A stretch of 64,000 nt of DNA from Natronospirillum operosum. GTDB lineage: Bacteria > Pseudomonadota > Gammaproteobacteria > Pseudomonadales > Natronospirillaceae. Positions within the stretch are counted from its first letter, which is position 1, and each line of letters opens with the position of its first letter. The DNA lies in NCBI RefSeq assembly GCF_004768465.1, contig NZ_SRMF01000001.1, positions 718,232 through 782,231 of the forward strand, given 5' to 3'. Shown piece by piece: positions 25,370 to 35,474 of the stretch. The translations under genes were made by a program, and so were the position numbers. A model generated the notes under the pieces. That model was given only the letters and a program-made list of their open reading frames with translations, was not told the DNA's origin and ran no database searches.

Positions 25370-27499
25370 TCAAAGCCCCCACAGGCCACTGACCCGGCGC
25401 ACCCGGGTATTGACTGCTTCCTGAAACAGCCCGGCATCGCCGGCCAGCAGGGTAAAGCGCGATCTGGCCCGGGTAATACCGGTATAGATCAGCTCCCGGG
25501 TCAGCACCGGCGAGCGGTAGGCCGGCAGCAACAGGGCGGTATGGTCGAATTCCGAGCCCTGTGACTTGTGCACCGTCATCGCATAGACGGTATCGACGGT
25601 CTGCAGACGGCTGGGCAGCACCCAGTGAATGGCCTGCGAGCCGTCACTGGTCGGAAAGGCCACCCGCAGTTGGTACTGATCACCGGCGCCGCCCAGCGCT
25701 GGGCCCTGTAGCGTGATGCCGATATCACCGTTCATCAGGCCCAGGCTGTAGTCATTGCGGGTCACCATCACCGGTCTGCCGGCGAACCAGCCGTGGTCGG
25801 CCTGCACCAGCCCGGCCTGATGCAGGGCCCGGGTCAGTTGCTGATTCATCTGATCGACCCCTTGCGGGCCACCACGCACCGCGCACAGCAACTGGAAGTC
25901 GCTCCAGCGGGCCAGTACCGCCTGTGCCCAGGCATCGAATTCGGCGCGCTCGGCATCGGGTGGCGGCTGATTCGCGGCCAGCCATTCCAGTGTCGGGCGC
26001 AACCGGTCGACGCACCAGTCGAGCAGGGCTTGGGTATCCCGCCCCAGACTCTGTGGCCAGGCGATATCCGCCGCCTGATCTGCCTGTTGCAGTTGCTGCA
26101 GGGCGGTTTGTCCGTCTCCCTGATTGACCGCCCGGGCCAGTTGGCCGATGCCGCTGTCGGCCCCGAAACGATGGCTGACGCGCAGCATGGTCACGGCCTG
26201 ATCAAGCGGGCGCCCGGCAGGGTCGGTCAGCTCTGGCGGCAGCTTGCAGCCGGTGACGGCCTGTACCCATGCCGCCAGTTCGGGTTGATAGTGTGCCTGT
26301 TCGGCGCGCTGGCACAGGTTGCCCAGCACGGCACCGGCTTCCACCGAGGCCAACTGGTCCTTGTCGCCGAGCAGGATCACCCGGGTCGCAGCCGGCAGGG
26401 CGTCCAGCAGGCGTGCCATCATTTCCACATCCACCATGGAGGCTTCATCCACCACCACCAGGTCCAGGTGCAGCGGATTGCCCCGATGATGGCGAAAATG
26501 GCGGCTGTCCGGGCGCGCGCCGAGCAGCCGATGCAGGGTGGTGACCTCTTCGGGAATATGGTCGCGCAGGCTGTCGCTTTTGGGCAGGCCGCTCAGATCC
26601 AATTTTTCCACCTGGCCGCCAATGGATTCGTTCAGCCGGGCGGCGGCCTTGCCGGTGGGAGCCGTCAGCGCAATGCGCATGGGGGACCCATCCGCGTTGC
26701 CCATGGCCTGGGCCTGCAGCAGAGCCAACAGGCGCACTACGGTCGTAGTCTTGCCGGTGCCCGGGCCGCCGGTGATGATGGCAAAGCGCTGGCGCGCAGC
26801 CAGCGCGCAGGCGATGCGCTGCCAGTCCGGCCTGTCGCCGCTGACCGGCGTTGCAAAAAGGGCACTCAGGCCCTGTGTCAGTTGGCTGTCGTCAACAGGC
26901 ACGGGTGCGCTGAGGCGCTGCTGCAGGGCCGACTCGATCTGGCGCTCGTACTGCCAGTAGCGACGCAGATACAGCAGGGGTGAGCGTCCGGGCGTATCCG
27001 GCACGGTCAGTACCAGTGGCCCGGGTTCTGCGGCTGCAGTCTCATTGCTCAGGCCGGAACTGTGCAGCGCCGCGATACAGTCTGGCACTGTCAGCCCCAG
27101 CAGCAGATCGGCAGGTGTGGGCGGCGGGTCGTCGAGTGGTTCGTCATCGGGCGGCAGCGACAGTACTCGATCCGGCTGTGCCTGCAGATCGGCCAGATCC
27201 AGACAGACATGCCCCCGCCCCACCTGGTGACTGGTCAATGCCACCAGCAGCAGGGCCAGGGGGGAGGCCTGGGGGCACTGCTGATGACAGAAGCGGGCCA
27301 GTGCCCGGTCCAGCGGGCGCAGCCAGCCGCGTTCGGTCCACCGGGCGAGCAGTTCAAGCAATTGCTCGGCCGTGGCCTGCCCCCGCAGATCCGGCTGCGC
27401 AGCAGGGGAGGGGCCGGGGGGTGGTGCAGAAGACGTTAGCCTGGAGGGTTCGGAATCCGGTGCGCCGAAGAGATCCGGGGTATGCGGGTCGCCGCTCAT
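25370..27499 (-). CDS. recD: Exodeoxyribonuclease V alpha subunit RecD
   Basis: 709 residues. The 5'-3' helicase subunit of RecBCD. N-terminal RecB-interacting region of about 200 residues with a Pro-rich extension at 1-40, Walker A GGPGTGKT (244-251), Walker B VVDEASMVDV, motif III LLGDKDQLASVEAGAVLG, motif VI YTGITRARSRFTLL and motif V AMTVHKSQGSEFD. Last gene of recC-recB-recD. Its ATG overlaps the recB stop by 4 bp. Confidence 0.96.
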   Translation of the reverse strand: MSGDPHTPDLFGAPDSEPSRLTSSAPPPGPSPAAQPDLRGQATAEQLLELLARWTERGWLRPLDRALARFCHQQCPQASPLALLLVALTSHQVGRGHVCLDLADLQAQPDRVLSLPPDDEPLDDPPPTPADLLLGLTVPDCIAALHSSGLSNETAAAEPGPLVLTVPDTPGRSPLLYLRRYWQYERQIESALQQRLSAPVPVDDSQLTQGLSALFATPVSGDRPDWQRIACALAARQRFAIITGGPGTGKTTTVVRLLALLQAQAMGNADGSPMRIALTAPTGKAAARLNESIGGQVEKLDLSGLPKSDSLRDHIPEEVTTLHRLLGARPDSRHFRHHRGNPLHLDLVVVDEASMVDVEMMARLLDALPAATRVILLGDKDQLASVEAGAVLGNLCQRAEQAHYQPELAAWVQAVTGCKLPPELTDPAGRPLDQAVTMLRVSHRFGADSGIGQLARAVNQGDGQTALQQLQQADQAADIAWPQSLGRDTQALLDWCVDRLRPTLEWLAANQPPPDAERAEFDAWAQAVLARWSDFQLLCAVRGGPQGVDQMNQQLTRALHQAGLVQADHGWFAGRPVMVTRNDYSLGLMNGDIGITLQGPALGGAGDQYQLRVAFPTSDGSQAIHWVLPSRLQTVDTVYAMTVHKSQGSEFDHTALLLPAYRSPVLTRELIYTGITRARSRFTLLAGDAGLFQEAVNTRVRRVSGLWGL

Positions 27500-30400
27500 G
27501 GTCGGACCTCCTGTGCCGGTGCCGGGTGGTGAGTATGGCCCTGAAACAGCTGGTCCAGTTGGTCCAGCAGAGTTTCAGCCGGCCGGCAGGTCCACAGACC
27601 ACTGGTAGGCGCTTCGATGCCGCGCAGGAACAGATAGGCCGCACCGCCCAGATGCTGCGCCGGCTCATAGTCGGGCAGGCGTACTCGCAGCAGCCGGTGC
27701 AGGGCCAGCGTATAGAGCGCGGCCTGCAGGTCGTAGCGCTTGGCCATCACCGCCTCGGTCATGGCCTCGGTGCTGTAGGCCCCGGCATCCGGGCCCAGCC
27801 AGTTGGATTTCCAGTCGGCCACGTAGTAGCGCCCCTGCCAGCAGAACACCAGGTCGATAAAGCCCTTGAGCAGGCCGTTCAGATGCTGTGCCTGCAGTGT
27901 CGGCCGAGGTCGCTCCGGCATCAGGCCGGTGCGCACGACATGGTCGATCTGCTCGGCACTGACACTGTGTGTGGACAGCCAGAACTCGAGTTCCGGCTGG
28001 TGGTCCCGAATGTCGAGCAGGCGCGGTGGCTGGTCGGCGCCCAGACCGGTCCAGGGCTGCTCCAACAGCGCCACCAGCCAGGCATCCAGGGTGTCGACCC
28101 AGATGTCCCAGCCCCGCAACTGGCAGCGCCGCTCGATCAGGAGGCGCCGCGCCGTATCGTCCTGACGGGCGGCGGCAAAGCCCTGAACCAGGCCCTGATC
28201 GGTGCTCAGTCGATGCCCGGCGGCCCATTCCAGCAGACCGTGCAGAAAGGTGCCGGGCTCAGGCCCGCGCGGGAACCGATGCAGGCCGGACAGGCGGCTG
28301 CTGGCGGGCACCGCTGGCACGACTTGATAGTCATTGTCGGTCAGTGCCTGCCATTCTTCGCGCTGCAGTTCGTCCAGCGCGATTTCCGGCTCGGCGACCG
28401 CTTCGGCACTGCCCAGTTCCGAGCTGAGCGCGGAATAGCTGGCCACCCACCAGGGCTCCAGCCGCGCCCGCTGAACTCGCCGTGCTGCCTGCCAGGGCAT
28501 GGGCGCAGCGGCTTGCCAGCTGTCGCTGCCGGGTTCGGGCGGCGGCGTGATGGCAATGGTGTTGTGAGAAAGCTTGTTCAGGGCCTGTGCAAGCGCGGCC
28601 GGGTCCAGTTCGTCGCCACCGCCGAGCAGATAGCCCAGGGCGCTCTCGTGCAGCAGGGATTTTCTGGCCGAGCCCCGGTTCAGCGCCCCGACACCCATCC
28701 AGACGCCGTGGCGGGCCCGGGTCAGGGCCACATAGAGCAGGCGCAGGTCTTCGCGCAGGCGCTCCGCATCGGCCTGAGTCCAGGCGTCGGGCGCCTGCTT
28801 GCTGCCGGCGATTTCCAGCGCCGTGCCGTCCAGCCAGGGCACGCTGACCATGGGGGTGCGGCCGTCGACCTGACGCCAGGTACCGGCAAAGGGCAGCATC
28901 ACCAGTGGGTATTCCAGCCCCTTGGACTTGTGAATGGTGACCACCTTGATCAGGTCGGCATCGCTTTCCAGACGCAATATCTGCTCATCGCCGGCGCTGC
29001 GCGGGTCCTTGATCTGTTCGCTGAACAGGCGCAGCAGGCTCTGCTCTCCGTCGACCCGGGCGCTGGCCTGCTGCAGCCATTCGGCCAGATGCAGCAGGTT
29101 GGTCAGGCGCCGTTCGCCATCGTCCTGGCGCAGCAGCCGGGCCGGCAGATCATGGTCGTGCAACAGGCGGTGCACCATGGCCAGCACGCCCTGGGTACGC
29201 CAGCGGCGGGCATAGTCGCGGAAACGCTGGTTCTGTTCTTCACGCAGCAGTTCATCGTGATTGAGCCGATCCAGCTCTGCCAGCGACCATTGCAGGCTGT
29301 CGGTTGCCAGCGCCGTGCGCAGCAGTCGTTCATCACCGGGTTCGGCACAGGCCTGCAGCCAGTGCAGCAGGTCACGCGCCTCGCGGGTGTCGAACACCGA
29401 GGCGCGGTCGGACAGATAGACGCTGGGCAACTGCCGCCGGCTCAGGGCCTGGCGCACAATGTCGGCTTCGTTGCCGCTGCGCACCAGAATGGCGATGTCG
29501 GCCGGGCGCAGCCGCTGCCAGCCGTCGGGGGTGTCAAAGCCGCTCTGGTCGTCATTGAGCCACTGTACCAGGGTGGCCGCCGTGCTCTCGGCCATCTGGC
29601 GCTGATAGGCCTGCCGGGACAGCCACTGGGCGCCGGTCTTGTCGTTCTCGCTGTCCGGGGGCTGCAGCCAGATATTGAGTGGCTGCACGGTCTGCCCCTG
29701 CAACTGCAGTTGCGCCTGCGTGCCCTGGGCTTCGACGGGCTGAAAGGGCAGCGGATCATCGTCAGCGGTGCGATAGTGAAAGGCGCCCTGATGCCATTGT
29801 TCACCGGTCTCGAAGAGCCGGTTGACGGCCGTGACCATGGCTTCGGAAGACCGGAAATTGCGCCCCAGCGTATAGTGACGACCGGCCGTGGCGCGCCGGG
29901 CGTCCAGATAGGTGCCGATATCGGCGCCGCGGAAGGAATAGATGGCCTGCTTGGGGTCGCCGATCATGATCAGGGCGCGGTCCGACGCATTGTCGGCGGG
30001 CTCGTAGATGGCATTGAGAATGCGGTACTGCAGCGGGTCGGTATCCTGAAACTCGTCCACCAGAGCCACCGGGTAGCGGCTGCGCAGTCGACGGGCGAGG
30101 GCACCGGTCTCGTCCTGCTGCAGGGCCTCATCCAACAGGCGCAGCATGTCATTGAAGCCGATTTCGGCGCGGCGCTGCAGGGTCTGGTGCAGCCGTGCGG
30201 CCACCCAGTCACGGGCATGGGCCAGCAGCAGAGTATCCAGATCACTGCCGCTGTCCTGACCCGGCTGCTGCTCGTCATGGTCGATCAGCCGGGCGATGGC
30301 CTGAAAGGCGGCGTGTTCGGGCTCGGTGCCGACCTGTGCCTGCTTGACCTTGAACCGACCGGACGCAAATTTGGCTAGCCAGGCGGGGCTTGGTCCGCCA

Positions 30401-31284
30401 TCTGCCCAGGCCTGCAACTGTGCCAGCCGCTCGGCAAGGGAAGGCCCCTTGCTGGGGTCGTAGTCGTTCTTCAGCAGCTTGGGCTGCCAGTCCAGCAGCA
30501 GCGCTTCGAGCTGTTCGGCGTCTTGGCGCCAGAGTCGGCGCGCCTCTGCTTCGAGTACTTGCTGTTTTCGCTTCCAGTCTTCCAGTTCAGCGAACAGCGC
30601 ACCCAGATCGGCCGGTGGTTCCACCAACTGCCCTTCGTACAACAGGGGGGGCTGGCTGACTCCGAGCAAGCCGCGCAGACGCCGGGCCAGCGCCTCGGGA
30701 TGCTGCAGGGCTTCGGTGACGATATCAGCCAGCAGCGGGTTCAGCGGGTAGAAGTGAATGCGCCAGTAGTCTTCCACCACGGCCTGCAGCAGGTCGTGGT
30801 CGTTTTCGAGCAGGGTCTGACGGAACAGGTTGCCGGTATCAAAGGCATGTTCGCGCAGCATGCGGTAGCACCAGCCATGGATGGTGGAAATGGCGGCTTC
30901 GTCCATCCATTCGGCGGCCAGCTGCAGCAGACGGGCGCAGCGTGGCCAGTCGGCCGGGTCGTGTTCGTGACGCAGGGCCAGCAGCGGATCGCTCGGGACC
31001 CTGCTGGAGTCCACACTGGCCGGGTCGACCAGAAAACAGTCGGCGGCCTCGACCAGGCGCTGGCGAATGCGGTCCTTCAGCTCTTCGGTGGCGGCCTCGG
31101 TAAAGGTAATGACCAGGATATCCGGCGGGGTCAGGCTGCGCGCGAAGGCATTGGCTCCGCCATGCTGCAGAATGAGCCGTGCATAGAGCAGAGCGATGGT
31201 GAAGGTCTTGCCGGTACCGGCACTGGCCTCGATCAGGCGGCTGCCGTGCAGCGGGAAGCTGGGGATGTGCAGGGTCTGGCTCAT
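27496..31284 (-). CDS. recB: Exodeoxyribonuclease V beta subunit RecB
   Basis: 1262 residues, slightly longer than E. coli RecB (1180). UvrD/SF1 helicase with Walker A ASAGTGKTFT (20-29), VDEFQDTDPLQYRIL (motif II), IGDPKQAIYSFRGAD (motif III) and VVTIHKSKGLEYP (motif V). The C-terminal nuclease domain has FIDLVFCWQGRYYVADWKSN, holding the Asp and the DxK of the RecB-family active site. The 3'-5' motor and only nuclease of the complex. Overlaps both neighbours by 4 bp. Confidence 0.97.
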   Translation of the reverse strand: MSQTLHIPSFPLHGSRLIEASAGTGKTFTIALLYARLILQHGGANAFARSLTPPDILVITFTEAATEELKDRIRQRLVEAADCFLVDPASVDSSRVPSDPLLALRHEHDPADWPRCARLLQLAAEWMDEAAISTIHGWCYRMLREHAFDTGNLFRQTLLENDHDLLQAVVEDYWRIHFYPLNPLLADIVTEALQHPEALARRLRGLLGVSQPPLLYEGQLVEPPADLGALFAELEDWKRKQQVLEAEARRLWRQDAEQLEALLLDWQPKLLKNDYDPSKGPSLAERLAQLQAWADGGPSPAWLAKFASGRFKVKQAQVGTEPEHAAFQAIARLIDHDEQQPGQDSGSDLDTLLLAHARDWVAARLHQTLQRRAEIGFNDMLRLLDEALQQDETGALARRLRSRYPVALVDEFQDTDPLQYRILNAIYEPADNASDRALIMIGDPKQAIYSFRGADIGTYLDARRATAGRHYTLGRNFRSSEAMVTAVNRLFETGEQWHQGAFHYRTADDDPLPFQPVEAQGTQAQLQLQGQTVQPLNIWLQPPDSENDKTGAQWLSRQAYQRQMAESTAATLVQWLNDDQSGFDTPDGWQRLRPADIAILVRSGNEADIVRQALSRRQLPSVYLSDRASVFDTREARDLLHWLQACAEPGDERLLRTALATDSLQWSLAELDRLNHDELLREEQNQRFRDYARRWRTQGVLAMVHRLLHDHDLPARLLRQDDGERRLTNLLHLAEWLQQASARVDGEQSLLRLFSEQIKDPRSAGDEQILRLESDADLIKVVTIHKSKGLEYPLVMLPFAGTWRQVDGRTPMVSVPWLDGTALEIAGSKQAPDAWTQADAERLREDLRLLYVALTRARHGVWMGVGALNRGSARKSLLHESALGYLLGGGDELDPAALAQALNKLSHNTIAITPPPEPGSDSWQAAAPMPWQAARRVQRARLEPWWVASYSALSSELGSAEAVAEPEIALDELQREEWQALTDNDYQVVPAVPASSRLSGLHRFPRGPEPGTFLHGLLEWAAGHRLSTDQGLVQGFAAARQDDTARRLLIERRCQLRGWDIWVDTLDAWLVALLEQPWTGLGADQPPRLLDIRDHQPELEFWLSTHSVSAEQIDHVVRTGLMPERPRPTLQAQHLNGLLKGFIDLVFCWQGRYYVADWKSNWLGPDAGAYSTEAMTEAVMAKRYDLQAALYTLALHRLLRVRLPDYEPAQHLGGAAYLFLRGIEAPTSGLWTCRPAETLLDQLDQLFQGHTHHPAPAQEVRP

Positions 31285-34200
31285 GCGCGGCGATCCCCTT
31301 CGGCTTCGGCGCTGCTGTCCTCGGACTGCGGGCGCAGCGTCTGCTGCAGAGGCTGGTACAGCCGTTCGGCCAGCCGGCTGAAATCGGTCTGCTCCAGCAA
31401 CTGGTCATAGTCGGGCCACAGGCGCTGCAGTACTGCGGATTCTTCCCTTTCACCCCGGTGCTGAAAGCCGCCATTGTAGGTTTGGGCCGCCTTGTGCTGT
31501 TCCAGCAGCCAGGCAAAGCCGGTCCTGCAGGCCAGCGGCAGGGGCGCCTGCAGCGCCTCGGCCCAGGCTGCCAATTGATCCTGCAGCCAGGTCTCGGCCT
31601 GGTCGGCGGCCACCGGCGGCATGATGATATCCGAGCCCGGGCCCAGCAGACGGGTTTCGGTGGGCAGAATCAGTTGTGCTGCCAGATGGCCGGGCCAGTA
31701 GCGGATCAGGTGGTACCACTTCAGGGTGTCGCCGCTGTAGAGCTGACTGGGCTGCAGTATCTGGCGCCGGCCCTGGCCAGAACTGTCGACACGCAGATCG
31801 CTCAGCCAGTCTTCCAGCACCACGGAGACACTGTTGTCAGGCCGAGTGACCGCAAGGCGGATCTCGGCCGGGTCCAGCGGGCGGGTCTGGATCAGACCAT
31901 CCTGCCAGGCCGTCAGTGCCGGCAGCAGGTCGGTTGCCAGATCGGTTGTAGCTGCGTCGTCAAAGGGGGGCAGGGGCAGTTCGCCGCTGCCGCGCAGGTG
32001 TTCGACCGCAGCTTCCAGTTGTCGCTCCGGCGGCGTGTCGGCCTGTCTGTTGTCGATGATGTCCGGTTGCAGCAGAGACAGCAGGCGCTCATTCATTTGC
32101 CAGCGCGCCAGACCGTCGAGGGCAAAGGTCTCGTTGTCGGCTACCTGGACTTCTTCGAAGCCGAACCGGGCCCCCAGACGCAGGGTAAAAAACAGATGCG
32201 CCGGATGACGCAGAAAGCGGCTCAACTGGGTCAGGCTGACCGGCTGGTCGGGCAGCCAGAACGGCAATTGAGTCGTGGCATCGGCATCGGCTGCAGTCCT
32301 GTCGGCCCGCGCGGCGGCCCATTCGCTGGCATAGGTGAAGACAGCAGGCGCCTGGGTTGTCGAGTCCGGCCGAAAGTACTGGCGGCTGAATGGTTGCAGC
32401 GGATGCAGAGTGGTCAGCGCATCCGTCAGCGGCCGGTTGTCGCCGGACTGCCAGCCGGCATCCAGATGATCACGCAACTGACCGACCAGTACCGAGGGCG
32501 GGCGCTCGGTATTGTCGCGCACGCTGCGCGCTATCCAACTGATGTACAGCTGCTCGCGGGCCGACAGCAGGGCTTCCAGAAACAGGTAGCGATCATCCTC
32601 GCGGCGGGAACGATCGCCCGGCCGGTAGTCGTTGCCGCCGGGTACGCCGCCGGGCCGCATCAGGTCGAAATCCGGGCGCTGTACCGGGCGCGGATAGTCA
32701 CCGTCGTTCATGCCCAGCAGGCAGATGCGCCGGAATGGAATGGCCCGCATCGGCATCAGGGTGGCGAAGTTGACCGCGCCGGCCATGAAACGCTGGGTCA
32801 GACCGGGCTGGTCCAGGGGTGCCAGCACGGCTTCGCGCACCACGGTGGCCGGCAGTTCGCTGTCGAGCCCGGCGCTGTGGCAGTCTTCCAGCCAGGCTTC
32901 AAGGCTGCTGTCGAGCTGGGCCAGCAGCCGTGTATCCTGTTCGTCCACGGGCAGGAACAGGTCCTGTTGCAGCGCCGACAGCCGCTGCGCCCAGACCACC
33001 GGTGTGGCGGGCAAGGCCAGTTCGGTCAATTGGCGGTCCAGACGTTCCAGTAACTGGTCCAGCGCGCCCACGAGAGCCGCTTCCAAGCCGCCGATCTCGT
33101 CATAGGGTTCGATGGCCTGCCAGCGCTGGTCTCCGGCCATATAGCCCAGCAGCATGCGGCGCAGGCCGAACAGCCAGCTGTTCTGCTCTCCGGCCGCCCC
33201 GAGGCCCAGTCGTGCCCGGTGCGGCTGATGCAGGCCCCAGCGGATATTGGCGCCGTGAATCCAGCGCTGCAGCGTCGGCACCGCCTCGGCGTCCAGCCCC
33301 AGGCGGGCGCGCAGGGCCGGAATGTCGAGCAGATCGAGCAGGTCGGTCACGGTCAGGCGCAGTTCGTCGGTGCCCAGCAGGCGATCCAGGCCGAGCAGCA
33401 GCGGTTGCTGGCGGCGCTGGCCCTGATCGGACAGGGTGAACGGAACAAAGCGCGGGTCGTCCCGGTCCAGGCGGCCGAACACGGCCCGGATATGGGGCGC
33501 GTACTGATCGATATCCGGCACCATGACCAGGATGTCGCGCGGGTGCAGGGTGGGGTCTGCATCCAGGGCGGCGCGCAACTGATCATGCAGTATATCGATT
33601 TCCCGCTGCGCGCTGTGAGCCCCATGGAAGACCAGGCTTTGATCATGTTCAGCATTGACTGGCGGCCAGTGGGCACGGGACTCCGGCAGTGGGCGCAGAT
33701 GCTGGATGTCGTCCTGCAACTGGCCCAGCAGGTGCTGTGTCTGCGGCGCTTCAAACAGGTCGATGGCCAGTTGTTCGGCCTGAAACAGGGGCTCGTAGGC
33801 CTGACGTTCATCATGCTCATCGAGCAGGCGCAGGTAGTCGCGCCCCTGTCGGCCCCAGGCCGCGAGCAGCGGATGAGCCTGGGCATGCAGGCTGCGCGCA
33901 TCGGCCAGATCGGGTGTGGCCCCTGCGGCGGCCTGGCGGCGATAGGCGTGGCGGAACAGGTCGCGGCCTTCGATGATGTCGCCCCAGTAGAACTGACAGG
34001 GGTTGTGCACGCAGAGCAGAATCTGGGTGCAGCCGGCCAGGGCGGCCAGCACTTCCAGCGTCTGGCGGGGCAGTGAAGACAGGCCGAACACGATCACCCG
34101 GCGTGGCAGGTCCGGTGGCCGGTTGTCTTCCGTCAGCGTCTCGGCGGCGCGCAGAAAATCGCGGTGTACCTGTGCCCGGCTGCGGGTGTCCGTGGTGCTT

Positions 34201-34829
34201 GCGGCTTCGATGTCGGACACCAGACGCCGCCACAGGGCGGGCTGCCAGAGCTGGTCGTGGGGCAGGGCCGGCCCGTCGACGGTGGACTGACCCAGAATGG
34301 GCAACTGGTTCAGACCTTGCTCCCAGACGGTCAGCCAGTCGGCCCGATAGACCTGGTACTGGTCAAACAGATCGGCCAGTTGTTCGGCCAGTTGATGCTG
34401 CTTGCGCAGGCCCTGGTCATCCTGCAAGAAACGGCGCAGGGAGGTGAACTCCGGGTCCGGCAGCAGTTCGGGCAGCAGGCGCATGATGCGCCAGGTCAGC
34501 GGACTCTTGTCATAGGGTGAGCGCTCGGGCAGGGCATCGCCCAGTACTGCACGGTAGGCCTGCCAGAGATAGCGCCCGGGCAGGCGTACATCCAGCGCGG
34601 CCGCCACGCCCAGGCCACCCTGTTCGGTATCGGCGGCCAGAGCCAGTTTGAGCCACTGCGCAATGCCGTTGCTCTGCACCAGGATCATTTCGTTTTCCAG
34701 CGGCGTCAGCGGCTGGCGGCGGGTCCAATCCACCAGCAACTGACGCAGGGCTTCCAGGCGGTTGCCCTGAATCACCATGAAACCCGGCTGCGGGTCCGGT
34801 TGCCGATGGTTGCGCTCCGACCTTTTCAT
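31281..34829 (-). CDS. recC: Exodeoxyribonuclease V gamma subunit RecC
   Basis: 1182 residues from the ATG at 34829, which follows GGGAG by five nt; a TTG at 34847 is a less likely start. Defective SF1-helicase fold that splits the strands and reads Chi. Recognisable: GNRLEALRQLLVDW, LVQSNGIAQWLKLALA (family SNGMAQWL), IFGLSSLPRQTLEVLAAL-type segment and CLLGMNDGDYPR. Start of a fully overlapping recC-recB-recD unit. Presence of RecBCD rather than AddAB fits a gammaproteobacterium. Confidence 0.96.
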   Translation of the reverse strand: MKRSERNHRQPDPQPGFMVIQGNRLEALRQLLVDWTRRQPLTPLENEMILVQSNGIAQWLKLALAADTEQGGLGVAAALDVRLPGRYLWQAYRAVLGDALPERSPYDKSPLTWRIMRLLPELLPDPEFTSLRRFLQDDQGLRKQHQLAEQLADLFDQYQVYRADWLTVWEQGLNQLPILGQSTVDGPALPHDQLWQPALWRRLVSDIEAASTTDTRSRAQVHRDFLRAAETLTEDNRPPDLPRRVIVFGLSSLPRQTLEVLAALAGCTQILLCVHNPCQFYWGDIIEGRDLFRHAYRRQAAAGATPDLADARSLHAQAHPLLAAWGRQGRDYLRLLDEHDERQAYEPLFQAEQLAIDLFEAPQTQHLLGQLQDDIQHLRPLPESRAHWPPVNAEHDQSLVFHGAHSAQREIDILHDQLRAALDADPTLHPRDILVMVPDIDQYAPHIRAVFGRLDRDDPRFVPFTLSDQGQRRQQPLLLGLDRLLGTDELRLTVTDLLDLLDIPALRARLGLDAEAVPTLQRWIHGANIRWGLHQPHRARLGLGAAGEQNSWLFGLRRMLLGYMAGDQRWQAIEPYDEIGGLEAALVGALDQLLERLDRQLTELALPATPVVWAQRLSALQQDLFLPVDEQDTRLLAQLDSSLEAWLEDCHSAGLDSELPATVVREAVLAPLDQPGLTQRFMAGAVNFATLMPMRAIPFRRICLLGMNDGDYPRPVQRPDFDLMRPGGVPGGNDYRPGDRSRREDDRYLFLEALLSAREQLYISWIARSVRDNTERPPSVLVGQLRDHLDAGWQSGDNRPLTDALTTLHPLQPFSRQYFRPDSTTQAPAVFTYASEWAAARADRTAADADATTQLPFWLPDQPVSLTQLSRFLRHPAHLFFTLRLGARFGFEEVQVADNETFALDGLARWQMNERLLSLLQPDIIDNRQADTPPERQLEAAVEHLRGSGELPLPPFDDAATTDLATDLLPALTAWQDGLIQTRPLDPAEIRLAVTRPDNSVSVVLEDWLSDLRVDSSGQGRRQILQPSQLYSGDTLKWYHLIRYWPGHLAAQLILPTETRLLGPGSDIIMPPVAADQAETWLQDQLAAWAEALQAPLPLACRTGFAWLLEQHKAAQTYNGGFQHRGEREESAVLQRLWPDYDQLLEQTDFSRLAERLYQPLQQTLRPQSEDSSAEAEGDRRA

Positions 34830-34883
34830 GCTGACTCCCTGTGACAATCAGCTCATGGTATCAGGCCATGGTGGCGCGGCAAC

Positions 34884-34912
34884 TGTTAACCGGTGGTCCT
34901 TTTGCCTATAAT
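34884..34912 (+). promoter_or_regulatory. Candidate promoter for the 34956 gene
   Basis: Consensus -10 TATAAT (34907-34912) with a weak -35 TGTTAA (34884-34889) at 17 bp. It lies in the 126-bp gap between divergent recC and the small coiled-coil gene. Confidence 0.45.
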
Positions 34913-34955
34913 CCGCGCTTTCTGTAGTACAAAACAATCCATCACATGCAAACGG

Positions 34956-35417
34956 ATGCTCACAACTGTGCAAGCCATTGACGAAATCGAACGTAAACTG
35001 GAGACCTACAGGGAAGAGCTGGCCCGGCTCGAACAACAAAGGCAGGACGCAGAACGCAAGCAGGCGGCGCTGGAGAATATTCCGCGCTGGCTGGATGATT
35101 ACTGCCGACAACAGGGGCTGGAGCGCGCGGATATTTACCGGACGCTGGAAAAAGACATCGAGAAGTGGATCAAGTCCCGCCGTGGTGAAGCAGAGGGCAT
35201 TCACCAGCACCTGAAGTCGTATTTTGCGCGAGTGCTCAGTGAAGGCGACACCGTGCCGGAACGGCGTCAGCAACCACCGGAGCCGAAGCTGCCGGCCGGC
35301 CTCTACACCAATCCCTACAACGGTGAACAGGTGATCAAGAAAACCCGGGCCCCGCGCGAACTGCGCGAATGGGTCCAGCGCTACGGCCTGGGTGCCGTGG
35401 AAACCTGGCGCAAATAA
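34956..35417 (+). CDS. Coiled-coil small protein, possibly H-NS-like
   Basis: 153 residues from the ATG at 34956; a GTG at 34968 is an alternative. The N-terminal 10-50 is a charged coiled coil (EIERKLETYREELARLEQQR); a middle region, then a short C-terminal block YTNPYNGEQVIKKTRAPREL followed by REWVQRYGLGAVETW. The arrangement (N-terminal oligomerising helix, linker, short C-terminal domain with TNP..GE..) recalls H-NS/MvaT-type xenogeneic silencers, but the classic GRGRxP loop is not present (KTRAP instead). Divergent from recC. Real gene by codon pattern and conserved ends; function unproved. Confidence 0.65.
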   Translation: MLTTVQAIDEIERKLETYREELARLEQQRQDAERKQAALENIPRWLDDYCRQQGLERADIYRTLEKDIEKWIKSRRGEAEGIHQHLKSYFARVLSEGDTVPERRQQPPEPKLPAGLYTNPYNGEQVIKKTRAPRELREWVQRYGLGAVETWRK

Positions 35418-35430
35418 GTACGTGCACGGG

Positions 35431-35474
35431 GGTCAGGCCGCTGCGGAGTGTGCAGCGACCCGACACTTAGTGTC
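35431..35474. terminator. Hairpins between convergent genes
   Basis: Two small stems, CGCTGC/GCAGCG (35439-35444, 35452-35457) and GACAC/GTGTC (35462-35474), fill the 57-bp gap between the coiled-coil gene and the DAHP synthase gene. Likely a bidirectional transcription end, but there is no T run. Confidence 0.3.

Noticed and set aside
26980..30378. 1132-codon open frame on the plus strand opposite recB and recD
   Set aside because: Low-complexity Gln/Gly/Pro-rich translation and exact antisense to the well-recognised RecB and RecD; it is a GC-rich shadow.
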